The notes beneath the pieces are model-generated. The model had not been told where the DNA came from, searched no databases, and saw only the letters and a program-made list of their open reading frames with translations. A stretch of DNA of 26,810 nt from a virus. The position numbers and the translations under genes are program-made. Numbering within the stretch: position 1 is the stretch's first letter; every line of letters begins with the position of its first letter. Shown piece by piece: positions 14,089-21,841 of the stretch. The DNA lies in the IMG/VR virus record IMGVR_UViG_3300025917_000053, positions 1 through 26,810 of that record; one strand, written 5' to 3'.

Positions 14089-15167
14089 CAGTAGGTACCT
14101 CCGCCCAGCAGGCTCCGGATCTCGGCGAGATCGCTGTCGCCCGTGGAGGGGAAGGACGTCGAGGACTCCGTCAGGCCGAGGCCCGACGGCTCGCGGCCCT
14201 CGCTGAGCGCGCCGCGCTCGGTCTCCCGTCGGAGCTGCTTCAGGTACTCGCGCTCGTGGGTGATCGACTCGTGCAGGTCCTGGTCCGGACGGTAGGACTG
14301 CGCGATACGGATCATGGAGGGAAGCGGCAGCTTCGCCTCCAGCAGTTCGGTGAGGACGTCACCGGTCGTCTTGCTCTCCTTGAGCGCCTTGTCGGCGGTC
14401 TCGGCGCGGTCACGCAGGTACGTGATCGTCTCCTGGAGCTTGACGCGCTCCCGCATCTGCTTCTCGGCCTCGCGGCGCGACTCCTGAAGCTGCGAAGACA
14501 TGCGCGCGACGTCGACCGAAAGCTGCTCGACGCGGTCGGAGAGGGTGTCCTTGAGGGCGGCGACCTCGCTGAGGAGGGTGCCGGTTCCGATGGTGGACGG
14601 AATCGCTGCACTCGCGGCCGGGGCGGCGGTGCTCGCGGTCTGCTCGGCCGGAGGGGACTCCGGCGTGGCCGACTCGGTCATGGTGACGAGCCTTCCTCCC
14701 GCTCCAGCGCGGGTGACGAGGTCAACAGAGAGACCTTGCTGAATGCTGCGCACAATACGCTGCCCAGCGGTCTCCTCGATCTGGCCTGCTGCACGGATCG
14801 AGAGACCGATCACGCTGTGCAGCTCCTTGGCGATCGGCTTGGCCTTCTCCGTGAACTGGATTCGGGAGAAGAGCCCGCGTCCTTCTGGTGTCTCTTCGAA
14901 GGTCGCGTCGTCGAGAAGGTACCCGGCGATTTTCAGGACGCTGCGTTCGGGGAGGTCCATCTCTTCCGACTCGGAAGGGTGGTCGAAGTAGATGTGAGTC
15001 CCGGCGGGAAAGGCGCGAGCGCCATCCCGCTTCAGCACTTCGGCGGGGTAGTACCCACTGGAGCCCTGCACGTCGGCAGCGATGAGGAGTGCACGCCAGA
15101 TGCCCTTCTCCGGCGACTGGGCGTCCTCGGAGAGGATCGCGGTTTCCCGCAGGGTTTCCGTGGACAT
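14088..15167 (-). CDS. Capsid maturation protease fused to scaffold domain
   Basis: A 359-residue protein; I chose the ATG giving MSTETLRETAILSEDAQ because GAGGGGG lies just upstream. Residues about 20-160 look like a prohead serine protease: FDHPSESEE carries H63 and IGLSIRA carries S123, the usual His-Ser pair. After an Ala/Pro linker (about 165-195), residues about 205-310 form a long charged coiled coil (DRVEQLSVDVARMSSQLQ and following) typical of a scaffold. Such fusions assemble the procapsid and then degrade the scaffold from within. The stop overlaps the decoration gene start (TGATG). Confidence 0.88.
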   Translation of the reverse strand: MSTETLRETAILSEDAQSPEKGIWRALLIAADVQGSSGYYPAEVLKRDGARAFPAGTHIYFDHPSESEEMDLPERSVLKIAGYLLDDATFEETPEGRGLFSRIQFTEKAKPIAKELHSVIGLSIRAAGQIEETAGQRIVRSIQQGLSVDLVTRAGAGGRLVTMTESATPESPPAEQTASTAAPAASAAIPSTIGTGTLLSEVAALKDTLSDRVEQLSVDVARMSSQLQESRREAEKQMRERVKLQETITYLRDRAETADKALKESKTTGDVLTELLEAKLPLPSMIRIAQSYRPDQDLHESITHEREYLKQLRRETERGALSEGREPSGLGLTESSTSFPSTGDSDLAEIRSLLGGGTY

Positions 15168-15202
15168 GAGCCCCCTCACTGATCATCGACGAGCACAGCG
15201 TA

Positions 15203-15239
15203 ATAGCATCCGAGGCCAAAAGTCTCGGCAGGATGCTAT
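15203..15239 (-). terminator. Hairpin spanning the portal stop codon
   Basis: ATAGCATCC (15203-15211) pairs perfectly with GGATGCTAT (15231-15239), with extra GAG/CTC pairing inside. The right arm contains the TAG stop of the portal gene (15236-15238). It probably reduces read-through or protects RNA ends, setting the portal-to-protease ratio. Confidence 0.6.
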
Positions 15240-16975
15240 GAAGTTGATTCGTCTCGCAGTTCGTGGTCCGCGTAGGACATCGGTTCAGGCTGCTTCGGGG
15301 CGTCGGTTGAACGGGAATTTCCCGCCTTCAGGGGTGCTGGAGCACCGGGGCCGCCCGTACCGGAGGTTCCAGTTTCTTCGGAATTACCGGGGGTTTCCGA
15401 GGAATTAGAGTCCTCCGTCTTCGGAGGTTCACCCTGGCCGCCTCCGCCAGCGACGTAGGGAAGTTCCTCAACATCGGGCGCCTCGCGGCCGAAGTCCTCC
15501 CACTTGTCGCCCCACGCATCGACAACCATGGCCCGCGCCTCATCGGCCGAGAAGAGGCCGAGGCGGATCGCCATGTCGAGCGCCTGGAGCCGACGGTGAA
15601 CCGGCTCTTCGGAGATCTCGGGCCACCGGAGGCGGACCTTCAGGCCCAGCGTCTTGAAGATCTCGCGGAACATGTCGTCCATGACCTTCTGCCGGGCCTG
15701 CATCACGAGAATCGTGGAGGTGTCCAGAGAGGTGGCCGCCGCGTTGTTCGCGATCGAGGGATCCTCCAGCAGGGCTGGAAGGGGAACGTCGAGAGCGGCT
15801 GCGATCATCGCGGCCAGAGGGCGACCGGCGTCGAAGTCCACCTTCGTGTTGCCGCCGACGGCCGACAGATCCTGCCCGGCGCCCAGCACGGCCGAGGCTC
15901 CCACGTTCAGCGGCTGACCGGTGGAGGGGTCGGTGCGCGGAGCCTGGGCCATCGCGGCGGCGGTACGGCGTACGGACCGCGACCGGTCCGATGTCACCTT
16001 CCAGGCGAACCTGGCGTACGCCTTGGTGAGCGTGGCGCAGTTCTCCAGGTACTCCTTGTATGCCTTCGTCCACCAGACAGCGGGCAGCACATCCGGGATT
16101 CCCCAGCGCCATCCGGTGAGCCGGTTGAAGGGAACATGGACGAGCACCTTCGTGTGATCCACCTTGTCGCCCGCGATCTGCGCGGCACCCCGGTTGCGGC
16201 CGAGCGCCCGGATGCCAGCAGGCGTCGGGTACCAGACGTCGCGGAAGGAGAACCCGGCCCGGGTGGATCCCCCTGACGGGCTGTCCCGGTCGGCCTTCAT
16301 CCAGGTGCGCCCGCGCGCTGCCGCCTTCGGGGCGGTGATCGGATTCAGCTCGATGTTGGCCTCGAAGTCCAGCTCCAGATCCCAGTCGTTCCAGGTGCGC
16401 CGGATGTACAACAGGCGTTCCCGGTTGCCTCGCTGGCTGACGCCTTCCGTGATCTCCTCGAACGGCACGCGCAGGACTTCCTTGGTCCGGCGGTCCACGA
16501 GGAAGAAGAGGTTGCCGTCGGTGCCCGAGGTTCGCTCCAGTTCGAGCTGGGCGAGCGTGCCGGTCAGCACCTCGTTGATCCCCTCGGGAAGCTCGGGCTC
16601 CAGGTTCACCGTCCTGGGCCGTCCCGGTCCCTGAATGAACTCCTTCGGCACGACGGAGACGCCGGACCCCCAGACGTAACCGGTGCGCACGCGCAGGCCA
16701 CGGCCGACGAGAGGGTTCACGGTGGCGACGGCCCGGCACAGCTCGCTCGCGTGATGCAGGGAGTCAAGCGTGAAGGAGTTCGCGCTGTCGGAGAGGCCCA
16801 TCAGCGGGCGCCACCCGATGTCTTCGAGGGCGAGCTGGGCCCGGCCGAATTCACCGGCCTCCCGCATCTCGTCGGAGACCAGACCCATCAGCTCCTCGTT
16901 GCGCGCTTCGAGGTTGCTCACGAAGGTCGTGATTTCCGTGTGAGACATCTCTTCGAGGGGCTTCGGCATCTGCAT
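15236..16975 (-). CDS. Portal protein
   Basis: A 579-residue protein starting MQMPKPLEEMSHTEITTF with AAGGTG upstream. Position just after the terminase group, size, and segments such as HHASELCRAVATVNPLVGRG, WRWGIPDVLPAVWWTKAYKE, FDAGRPLAAMIAAALDVPL and LDTSTILVMQARQ support a dodecameric portal that docks the terminase and forms the DNA channel. The last 75 residues are low-complexity and rich in Ser, Thr, Gly, Pro and Glu (SNSSETPGNSEETG), encoded with more A and T than the body, suggesting a flexible and less conserved tail. Confidence 0.92.
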   Translation of the reverse strand: MQMPKPLEEMSHTEITTFVSNLEARNEELMGLVSDEMREAGEFGRAQLALEDIGWRPLMGLSDSANSFTLDSLHHASELCRAVATVNPLVGRGLRVRTGYVWGSGVSVVPKEFIQGPGRPRTVNLEPELPEGINEVLTGTLAQLELERTSGTDGNLFFLVDRRTKEVLRVPFEEITEGVSQRGNRERLLYIRRTWNDWDLELDFEANIELNPITAPKAAARGRTWMKADRDSPSGGSTRAGFSFRDVWYPTPAGIRALGRNRGAAQIAGDKVDHTKVLVHVPFNRLTGWRWGIPDVLPAVWWTKAYKEYLENCATLTKAYARFAWKVTSDRSRSVRRTAAAMAQAPRTDPSTGQPLNVGASAVLGAGQDLSAVGGNTKVDFDAGRPLAAMIAAALDVPLPALLEDPSIANNAAATSLDTSTILVMQARQKVMDDMFREIFKTLGLKVRLRWPEISEEPVHRRLQALDMAIRLGLFSADEARAMVVDAWGDKWEDFGREAPDVEELPYVAGGGGQGEPPKTEDSNSSETPGNSEETGTSGTGGPGAPAPLKAGNSRSTDAPKQPEPMSYADHELRDESTS

Positions 16976-16984
16976 GCGATCACC

Positions 16985-17233
16985 TTAACTGCTCGATTGA
17001 CCTGGCGACCTGCGTCTGGCGGAGGGGTTTCCCGGGGATTGGCGGACCTTTTCCACCAGGGCGATCGCATTGTCGCAGGAGTCGGCCAGCTTCTTCAGGG
17101 CGCTGGTTCTGAGTGGTGAATCAGGGCCGGTCATAAGGAGGTTCGCGAGTTCCACGTACTTCCTGCCGACCGGTCCGGCATCCCGAGACCTGGCGATGAT
17201 CCTGCGGCGGGCCGCTTCGGCGTGGTCGTACAT
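16985..17233 (-). CDS. Small hypothetical protein before portal
   Basis: An 82-residue protein starting MYDHAEAARRRIIARSRDA at the ATG overlapping the previous TGA (a GTG three bases earlier is possible). It is helical and basic (YVELANLLM; SALKKLADSCDNAIALVEKV), with a disordered Ser/Arg-rich tail. It ends nine bases before the portal start, so it belongs to the packaging operon. No family is recognised; a small packaging or assembly factor is possible. Confidence 0.7.
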   Translation of the reverse strand: MYDHAEAARRRIIARSRDAGPVGRKYVELANLLMTGPDSPLRTSALKKLADSCDNAIALVEKVRQSPGNPSARRRSPGQSSS

Positions 17234-17655
17234 CACGCCGATCCGTTGCCGGGTACCGGATCCTCCGGCGCGATCCGCATGAAGAACGGCAGCACGTAGA
17301 AGTGCCCCGGGTAGGAGATCTGCATGATCTGGCGGTTGTAGAGGTCGATGAACTGCTGCTGCTGAGCGCCCGACAGGTGCTGGTAGTAGAACTTCGCCCG
17401 GACCTCATGGGATTGCTCGCCGTCCTTGCCGCGCGGCGGGTGCAGGTACGCCTTGTAGTTCTTGTCGGTCGGCCCCACCTCCCACCCCTCGGCGATCAGT
17501 TCCAGGAACTTGCCCGGGTGCAGAGATCCGCAGAACGAGCAGTACGGCACCGCCTCGCCGTCCCGGCGAGGCTCGTCACGCCACTCGTCCTGGCCACCCG
17601 ACTTCTCCCAGGGACCCATCTCCCGCATCCGGCGCGGGCAGGTCTGGATGTCCAC
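17233..17655 (-). CDS. Putative zinc-finger phage protein
   Basis: A 140-residue protein from a GTG with AAGGAGG four bases upstream (VDIQTCPRRMREMGPW). The middle YCSFCGSLHPGKFLELIAEG has C-x2-C with a nearby His, and GPTDKNYKAYLH follows; this combination occurs in uncharacterised actinophage proteins near terminase and portal genes. The C-terminal half is helical then beta (HLSGAQQQQFIDLYNRQIM). It may be a structural zinc protein acting in packaging; that is inference. Confidence 0.75.
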   Translation of the reverse strand: MDIQTCPRRMREMGPWEKSGGQDEWRDEPRRDGEAVPYCSFCGSLHPGKFLELIAEGWEVGPTDKNYKAYLHPPRGKDGEQSHEVRAKFYYQHLSGAQQQQFIDLYNRQIMQISYPGHFYVLPFFMRIAPEDPVPGNGSA

Positions 17656-17718
17656 TCGTCCTCCTTGAGTTCCGTGCACATGGTGCTCCTGGAACTACAG
17701 CTCACTTTGAGGATTCCG

Positions 17719-20088
17719 TCAGTAGGGCGAGATCATCTCCTCGGCGAAGTACTCGTTCTCCTCGACCAGCGAACCGGCCATGTTCTCAGCCGTCTCGGTG
17801 AGCACGTCTCCCTGTTGAAGACCCTCGGCTACCGGGGCGACCGCGTAGGCAATGGCGTCGGCGTAGTCGGGGGACTTGCCGTACTCCTTGCGCATGTCCT
17901 CCTTGGAGGCGATGAGAAGGCGCCCGTTCTTGATCGAGTAGAAGACCATCTTCAGGTCGTCAGAGATCAGCTCGTCGGGGTCGATGAACTTCACCGAGCC
18001 GTTGCGCATCTTCTGCCGGACCTGCTCGAACCAGTACGCCCTTGCGTTGTAGAAGCCGTAGACCGAACCGCCGACGTTTACCGGGGGTGCGGCCGATCCG
18101 TGCATCTCGTAGACCGTGAACCAGGGGTCCGGCAGCAGCATCGCTCGGGCGTTCAGGGTGTCGACGACACCGGCACCCAGGCCGACGGCGTCCACCCGGA
18201 TCTCCACCCAGGGCGCCTTGCGCTCTTCCTTCAAGCGCTCGGCGATCTGGAGAACCTTGTGAGCCGAGGACACCGTGTCAGTCCCGGACCAGGACTCCTC
18301 GATCTGCGCGGTCACGCCGGAGTACGAGGCGACCACCGTCTTGTCGGAGCCGAAACGCGCGACGTCGACACCCAAGCGCAGTACCGAGTACAGCGACGGA
18401 GTCGGGGGTTCGTCGACCGCGTCGGCCACCAGGGAGGGGGCGAACAGCGACGACATGCTCTGCTCGGGGAACTTGGCCAGCACCTTCGCGATGTAGCGCG
18501 GGTCCTTCTCGCCCCAGTCGTCCAGACGCTCCTGCACCCAGTCGCGCGAGACGAGGACTTCGTTCAGCAGCTTCGGCACCGGCTCGCCCGTGAAGTTCGG
18601 CGTGCTCGACGCCGGGATCGAGATCCGGTTCCACAGGTGCGCGGTCTTCTGCTCCATGAAGTTCTTGCCGAAGTCCGTGTTCCGGTCATCGGGGTTTCCG
18701 ATGGCCAGGATCCGGCAGCCGATGTTCGTGGTGATGGCCTCGACACCGGTCCAGATCTCCTCGGGGATACCGCACGCCTCGTCGAGCAGGGCCAGCACGT
18801 ATCGGCGGTGGATACCGTGGAAGGAGTGGCGGTCACCCTTGGCGGGCTTCCGGCCGAAGCCGACGATCTGCCCGTCGCCCAGCTTCCACTCATCGGCCTG
18901 GGTCACGCGGCCCGGCATCGGGTATTCGCCGCGCGAGGCGTTCGAGTGGTGCTTGCGGATCTCCTCCCAGAGGATCTTGTTGACCTGGGCGTAGGTCGGC
19001 GCCGTCGAGACGACGATCGCCTGGCCCGGCGGCTTCGTCGACACCCACCAGCACGCGAGCACCGAAGCGATCATCGAGTTGTGGGTGGGAATCCCGCGCT
19101 CGCCGCAGAGGTAGAGGTGGTCGGGCGAGTCCACCTGGATGCACTGCACGTCCCGCTCGCCGACTGGCTTCACGGACGTGATCCGCCAGCCGTCGTCACC
19201 CCAGGATCCCTGGGTCAGCAGAAGGTGCGACAGGGCGATGGCCCGCTGATTGGCATCCGGCAGAAGGGTCGGGGCGTGAGATCCCATCAGCGCCAGGTGC
19301 CGCATGGTGATGCCGTACTGCCGCTCGCGCCGGTAGATCGTCTGGACGCCCGCCTCGCGCATCCGGGCCCGCACCGAGGAGATCTCCTCCGGCTCGCCCT
19401 GGCGCGTCTTCCAGAGCAGCGCGGTACGCCCGTGAGGATCGAGTCCGCCGCGTTCGGCGAGCAGAGCCTGCATCGCCTCATCTGCCGACCACGTCAGACC
19501 CCGGGGAAGGATCTCCGGAGCCCGGCCGGGAACAACGACCGTGCCGGGCCGCAGCTTGGCGATCTGCTTGGTGGCCATGGTCTTCGCCTTGTGCATCCAC
19601 AACCCGGTCTCCACCGGTACACCCGCTCGGTCGGACTTGAGCTGGATGTCGGCGAGACCCTGAAGGTCGAGCACCGGCCAGACGTGATCGGCCGAGGCGA
19701 TGATCTCCTCGTGAGCACCGCCCCTTTCCAGACGGACGACGTAACTCTCGGCCTTGTGCTCACCCGTGACGGCCACCACCTCGACCGGCGAGCCGTCGGA
19801 GCCCAGCACCTTCGTGCCCTCGGTGATCTCCCCCATCCTCACGGGGCCCGACGGGGTGTGGACCAGCTCGTCCAGCCCGAGCGCCTTGCCGGTGCCGTGA
19901 CAGGAGGCGACCACCGTGCGCTTGTTCCGGATGAGGGAGGAGCAGATTTCTTGCTGCTTGCTCCACAGATGGACACCGAGAACATCCCTGGCCCACCCCA
20001 CGGGATTGTTGACCCATCCGGCCTGCCGCGCCTGATTGCGGAAGTATGCCTCCGCCTCGGCGGCGATCCGCTCTTCGTGTGAGGACAT
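17719..20088 (-). CDS. terL: Terminase large subunit containing an intein
   Basis: A 789-residue precursor from the ATG giving MSSHEERIAAEAEAYF, with GAAAGGA upstream. Removing the 269-residue intein leaves 520 residues, the usual TerL size. The ATPase domain has the P-loop SCHGTGK|S (residues 62-68 and 338), split by the intein, and Walker B VLALLDE at 431-437. The nuclease domain shows acidic residues at D575 (LGVDVARFGSDKT), D633 (VDAVGLGAG) and D741/D744 (SPDYADAIAYA). The enzyme cuts concatemeric DNA and pumps it through the portal. ATPase activity should need intein excision, because the catalytic Lys and Ser are separated in the precursor. Confidence 0.95.
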   Translation of the reverse strand: MSSHEERIAAEAEAYFRNQARQAGWVNNPVGWARDVLGVHLWSKQQEICSSLIRNKRTVVASCHGTGKALGLDELVHTPSGPVRMGEITEGTKVLGSDGSPVEVVAVTGEHKAESYVVRLERGGAHEEIIASADHVWPVLDLQGLADIQLKSDRAGVPVETGLWMHKAKTMATKQIAKLRPGTVVVPGRAPEILPRGLTWSADEAMQALLAERGGLDPHGRTALLWKTRQGEPEEISSVRARMREAGVQTIYRRERQYGITMRHLALMGSHAPTLLPDANQRAIALSHLLLTQGSWGDDGWRITSVKPVGERDVQCIQVDSPDHLYLCGERGIPTHNSMIASVLACWWVSTKPPGQAIVVSTAPTYAQVNKILWEEIRKHHSNASRGEYPMPGRVTQADEWKLGDGQIVGFGRKPAKGDRHSFHGIHRRYVLALLDEACGIPEEIWTGVEAITTNIGCRILAIGNPDDRNTDFGKNFMEQKTAHLWNRISIPASSTPNFTGEPVPKLLNEVLVSRDWVQERLDDWGEKDPRYIAKVLAKFPEQSMSSLFAPSLVADAVDEPPTPSLYSVLRLGVDVARFGSDKTVVASYSGVTAQIEESWSGTDTVSSAHKVLQIAERLKEERKAPWVEIRVDAVGLGAGVVDTLNARAMLLPDPWFTVYEMHGSAAPPVNVGGSVYGFYNARAYWFEQVRQKMRNGSVKFIDPDELISDDLKMVFYSIKNGRLLIASKEDMRKEYGKSPDYADAIAYAVAPVAEGLQQGDVLTETAENMAGSLVEENEYFAEEMISPY
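19078..19884 (-). other. Class 3 intein in terminase P-loop (269 residues)
   Basis: Intein numbering begins at the Ala after GTGK. It lacks an N-terminal Cys or Ser (ALGLDELVHTPSG) and carries the three class 3 marks: W69 in block B (ASADHVW), C248 in block F (DVQCIQVDSPDHLYL) and T267 in block G (GIPTHN followed by Ser). In class 3 inteins the block F Cys forms the branched intermediate, then Asn cyclises. The central region has no intact LAGLIDADG motif; QALLAERGGLDPHGR (139-153) looks like a worn copy lacking the acidic catalytic position, so homing activity has probably been lost. The splice junction is between Lys68 and Ser338 of the precursor. Confidence 0.9.
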
Positions 20089-20212
20089 GCCGTTCCTTTC
20101 TGCTGCGACGCGTACAGCATTCCTCACCGGGGAACATTTTCGGTAACCTTGTGATGCCCCACCCGCGCAGCACTGGGCAGCGCGGACTCCACTTCCTGGG
20201 GCTGAGACTCAC

Positions 20213-20241
20213 GGGGGCCCGGCCGATTGGCCGGGTCCCTT
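20213..20241. terminator. Hairpin between terminase and the 20260 gene
   Basis: GGGGGCCCGGCC pairs with GGCCGGGTCCC around a GATT loop, with one mismatch. It lies 19 bases before the plus-strand gene start and upstream of the terminase start, so it could insulate the divergent units or end a plus-strand transcript. The rest of the gap (20089-20212) shows no clear element. Confidence 0.5.
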
Positions 20242-20259
20242 CCTCATGAGGAGGCAAGG

Positions 20260-20427
20260 GTGGCTGCTGAACTGGGGCGTGTGGCATACGAGGCGTACGG
20301 AGAGAGCGTCGGCTGGACCACGTTCTCGGGTACCAAGATGCCCACCTGGGAAGAGCAGAACGAACGGCTGAAGCAGGCATGGAACTTGGCCGCCGCAGCC
20401 GTGGAAGCGCGAGTGCGCGAAGAGTAG
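20260..20427 (+). CDS. Small actinophage protein
   Basis: A 55-residue protein from a GTG with GAGGAGGCAAGG upstream. The pattern AYEAYGESVGW, KMPTWEEQNERLKQAWNLAA resembles a small conserved phage family that pairs an aromatic N-terminus with a MPxW and KxAW helix; this is from memory. It lies divergent from the terminase. The function is unknown. Confidence 0.7.
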   Translation: MAAELGRVAYEAYGESVGWTTFSGTKMPTWEEQNERLKQAWNLAAAAVEARVREE

Positions 20428-20496
20428 CGAGTTCCCTGAACTTCCCGCCCCCAATCGGACTTTCCTTTTGCGGCACGGTGTGTCATCCTCAAAAAC

Positions 20497-20868
20497 ATGA
20501 GGAATATGTACCCGAAACCATGTGGCGTCTGCCAGGGACGGGTGCCAGCCGGAGAGGGCAACGTCCAGGGGTCGCACGCATCCGGCTGGACCGTCACGCA
20601 TGACGTCTGCCCGCGCGGATCGGTCCGTCACGGCCACGCCCAGGCGTACGCGCGCCGGGTGATGGGCGTGCTGCGCCGCAAGGAGTCCACTGCCACCGAC
20701 ATCGCCGAGGCCCTGACGGGTCTCGCTGCCCTCATGCGCACGGGATGGACCAGCCGTGAGGGGTGCGAGAAGGTCATCCTCCGGGCCCCGGCGTTCAGTG
20801 ATCTGGATCGCCTGGAGGTCGAGGAGATCCTGAACCGGTCCCTCTCCGAGGAAGGAACGCGCTGCTAG
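20497..20868 (+). CDS. Hypothetical cysteine-containing protein
   Basis: A 123-residue protein; the ATG at 20497 or the one at 20506 could be the start. A small inverted repeat (CCTCA, six bases, TGAGG) covers the GAGGA just before the second ATG. Near the N-terminus PKPCGVCQGR forms a C-x2-C, with SHASGWTVTHDVCP after it, giving a possible zinc site. The rest is helical (DIAEALTGLAALMR; LDRLEVEEILNRSL). It is followed by an intrinsic terminator. No family is recognised. Confidence 0.75.
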   Translation: MRNMYPKPCGVCQGRVPAGEGNVQGSHASGWTVTHDVCPRGSVRHGHAQAYARRVMGVLRRKESTATDIAEALTGLAALMRTGWTSREGCEKVILRAPAFSDLDRLEVEEILNRSLSEEGTRC

Positions 20869-21056
20869 CCACGCAGTCCGAGAGCTTCGAGAAGTTCAGA
20901 GAGGGCGGCCTTCGGGCCGCCTTCTTCTGTTTCCGACCGCAGCGCGTACGACGCCATGTTCAGCATCGCCCTCCTGCGACAGGGCTCACACTGCCCGCAG
21001 GGTACGTCTCCGCAGGTTCGGGGAATCGTGATCGTGCCGACCGGGGCGATATCCAT
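20865..21056 (-). CDS. Small cysteine-cluster protein
   Basis: A 63-residue protein starting MDIAPVGTITIPRTCGDV, with CGAGAAG upstream of the ATG. The cluster CGDVPCGQCEPC followed by RRR could bind zinc or a metal cluster. Its C-terminal codons (EEGGPKAAL) coincide with the terminator hairpin of the convergent gene, so the same bases serve both. It overlaps that gene by four bases. The function is unknown. Confidence 0.65.
   Translation of the reverse strand: MDIAPVGTITIPRTCGDVPCGQCEPCRRRAMLNMASYALRSETEEGGPKAALSELLEALGLRG
20904..20934 (+). terminator. Intrinsic terminator of the 20497 gene, inside opposite gene
   Basis: GGCGGCC (20904-20910), loop TTCG, GGCCGCC (20915-20921), then TTCTTCTGTTT. 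This is the best T-tailed terminator in the window. It lies 36 bases past the plus-strand stop and within the coding part of the minus-strand gene 20865-21056. Confidence 0.8.
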
Positions 21057-21148
21057 GACTTCTCGCTTTCGTGGAACTTGAATTTGGCCTAGGTCATGTG
21101 GTCTGATGGATACAGCAAGCCCCCACTTCGGAGAGGAACCCCGAGAGC

Positions 21149-21613
21149 ATGAACAAGAAGACCATCGCGGCCGGTGCCGCCGCTGTCGCCCTGACCGGCT
21201 CTCTCGCCTTCGCGGGCACCGCCGCCGCCGACTCCACCTGCGGCCCTGGCGCCGAGGCCAAGGTCACCTACGAGATGGTGACCAACCCGCAGACCGGCAA
21301 GAAGGAGCGCGCCAAGGTCACCACGTGCCCGGACGTCACGATCAAGAAGGAGTCCGGCGGCGAGCGCTACGCGAACGCTCCGGCGCCCGGCACGGGCGGC
21401 CTGATCTTCCGTGACCAGAACGGTCGCGACCTCGGTTCCGGCATGGGTGAGGGTGACACCTTCCAGTACCTCGACCGGAAGACCACCACCGCCGACGGCA
21501 CCAAGCTCATCTACGTCAAGCAGATCACCAAGGGCAACGGCGGCTGGGGCAACCTGTACCAGGGCTGGGTCCGGCAGCAGTTCGTCGGCGTGCCCTCCGC
21601 TTACGACAACTGA
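21149..21613 (+). CDS. Sec-secreted protein
   Basis: A 154-residue protein from the ATG giving MNKKTIAAGAAAVALTGSLA, a textbook signal peptide: basic start, alanine-rich core, and AAA before D28 as the likely cleavage site. The mature part (about 127 residues) has two cysteines (C31, C60) that could form a disulfide, and a beta-rich C-terminal half (FQYLDRKTT, KLIYVKQITKGNGGWG, GWVRQQFVGVP) resembling small SH3-like domains of secreted Streptomyces proteins. Such a product would be exported by the infected or lysogenic host. A 92-base gap upstream holds its promoter, though no clear consensus is visible. Confidence 0.85.
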   Translation: MNKKTIAAGAAAVALTGSLAFAGTAAADSTCGPGAEAKVTYEMVTNPQTGKKERAKVTTCPDVTIKKESGGERYANAPAPGTGGLIFRDQNGRDLGSGMGEGDTFQYLDRKTTTADGTKLIYVKQITKGNGGWGNLYQGWVRQQFVGVPSAYDN

Positions 21614-21616
21614 CCC

Positions 21617-21841
21617 GTGCGGGTCACCTGGATGGCACCTGCCTGGCAGGCTGTGGAGGATTCTGACCCTGCGATCCGTGGCCGGATCGAGTCCGAGATC
21701 CCGGTGATGTTCGCCGACTCGGTTCCGGCCTCGGCCGTCCACCGGTCGATGAACGTGCTCATGGTCGAGCTGCCCTGCGGGGTGGAGCTGGACTTCGAGC
21801 GGACCGGTGACGGGGTCCGGATCCTCTACGTGGCCTTCTGA
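21617..21841 (+). CDS. Small hypothetical protein
   Basis: Up to 74 residues from a GTG at 21617, or 69 from the ATG at 21632 (MAPAWQAVEDSDPAIRG). Neither has a clear ribosome site. The GTG lies in the loop of a small hairpin, TGACCC-GTGC-GGGTCA (21611-21626), that includes the previous stop, so read-through or coupled translation may be controlled there. The body is alpha then beta (VHRSMNVLMVELPCGVELDF, GVRILYVAF). It ends in a 16-base overlap with a convergent gene. No family is recognised. Confidence 0.6.
   Translation: MRVTWMAPAWQAVEDSDPAIRGRIESEIPVMFADSVPASAVHRSMNVLMVELPCGVELDFERTGDGVRILYVAF

Noticed and set aside
17302-20082. Very long plus-strand open frame opposite the terminase
   Set aside because: It is antisense to the motif-rich terminase, has arginine/leucine/valine-heavy low-information sequence, and reflects GC-rich codon bias.
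20497-20520. Riboswitch or attenuator around the 20497 start
   Set aside because: Only a five-base-pair stem covers the putative ribosome site; that is too little to claim a regulatory RNA.
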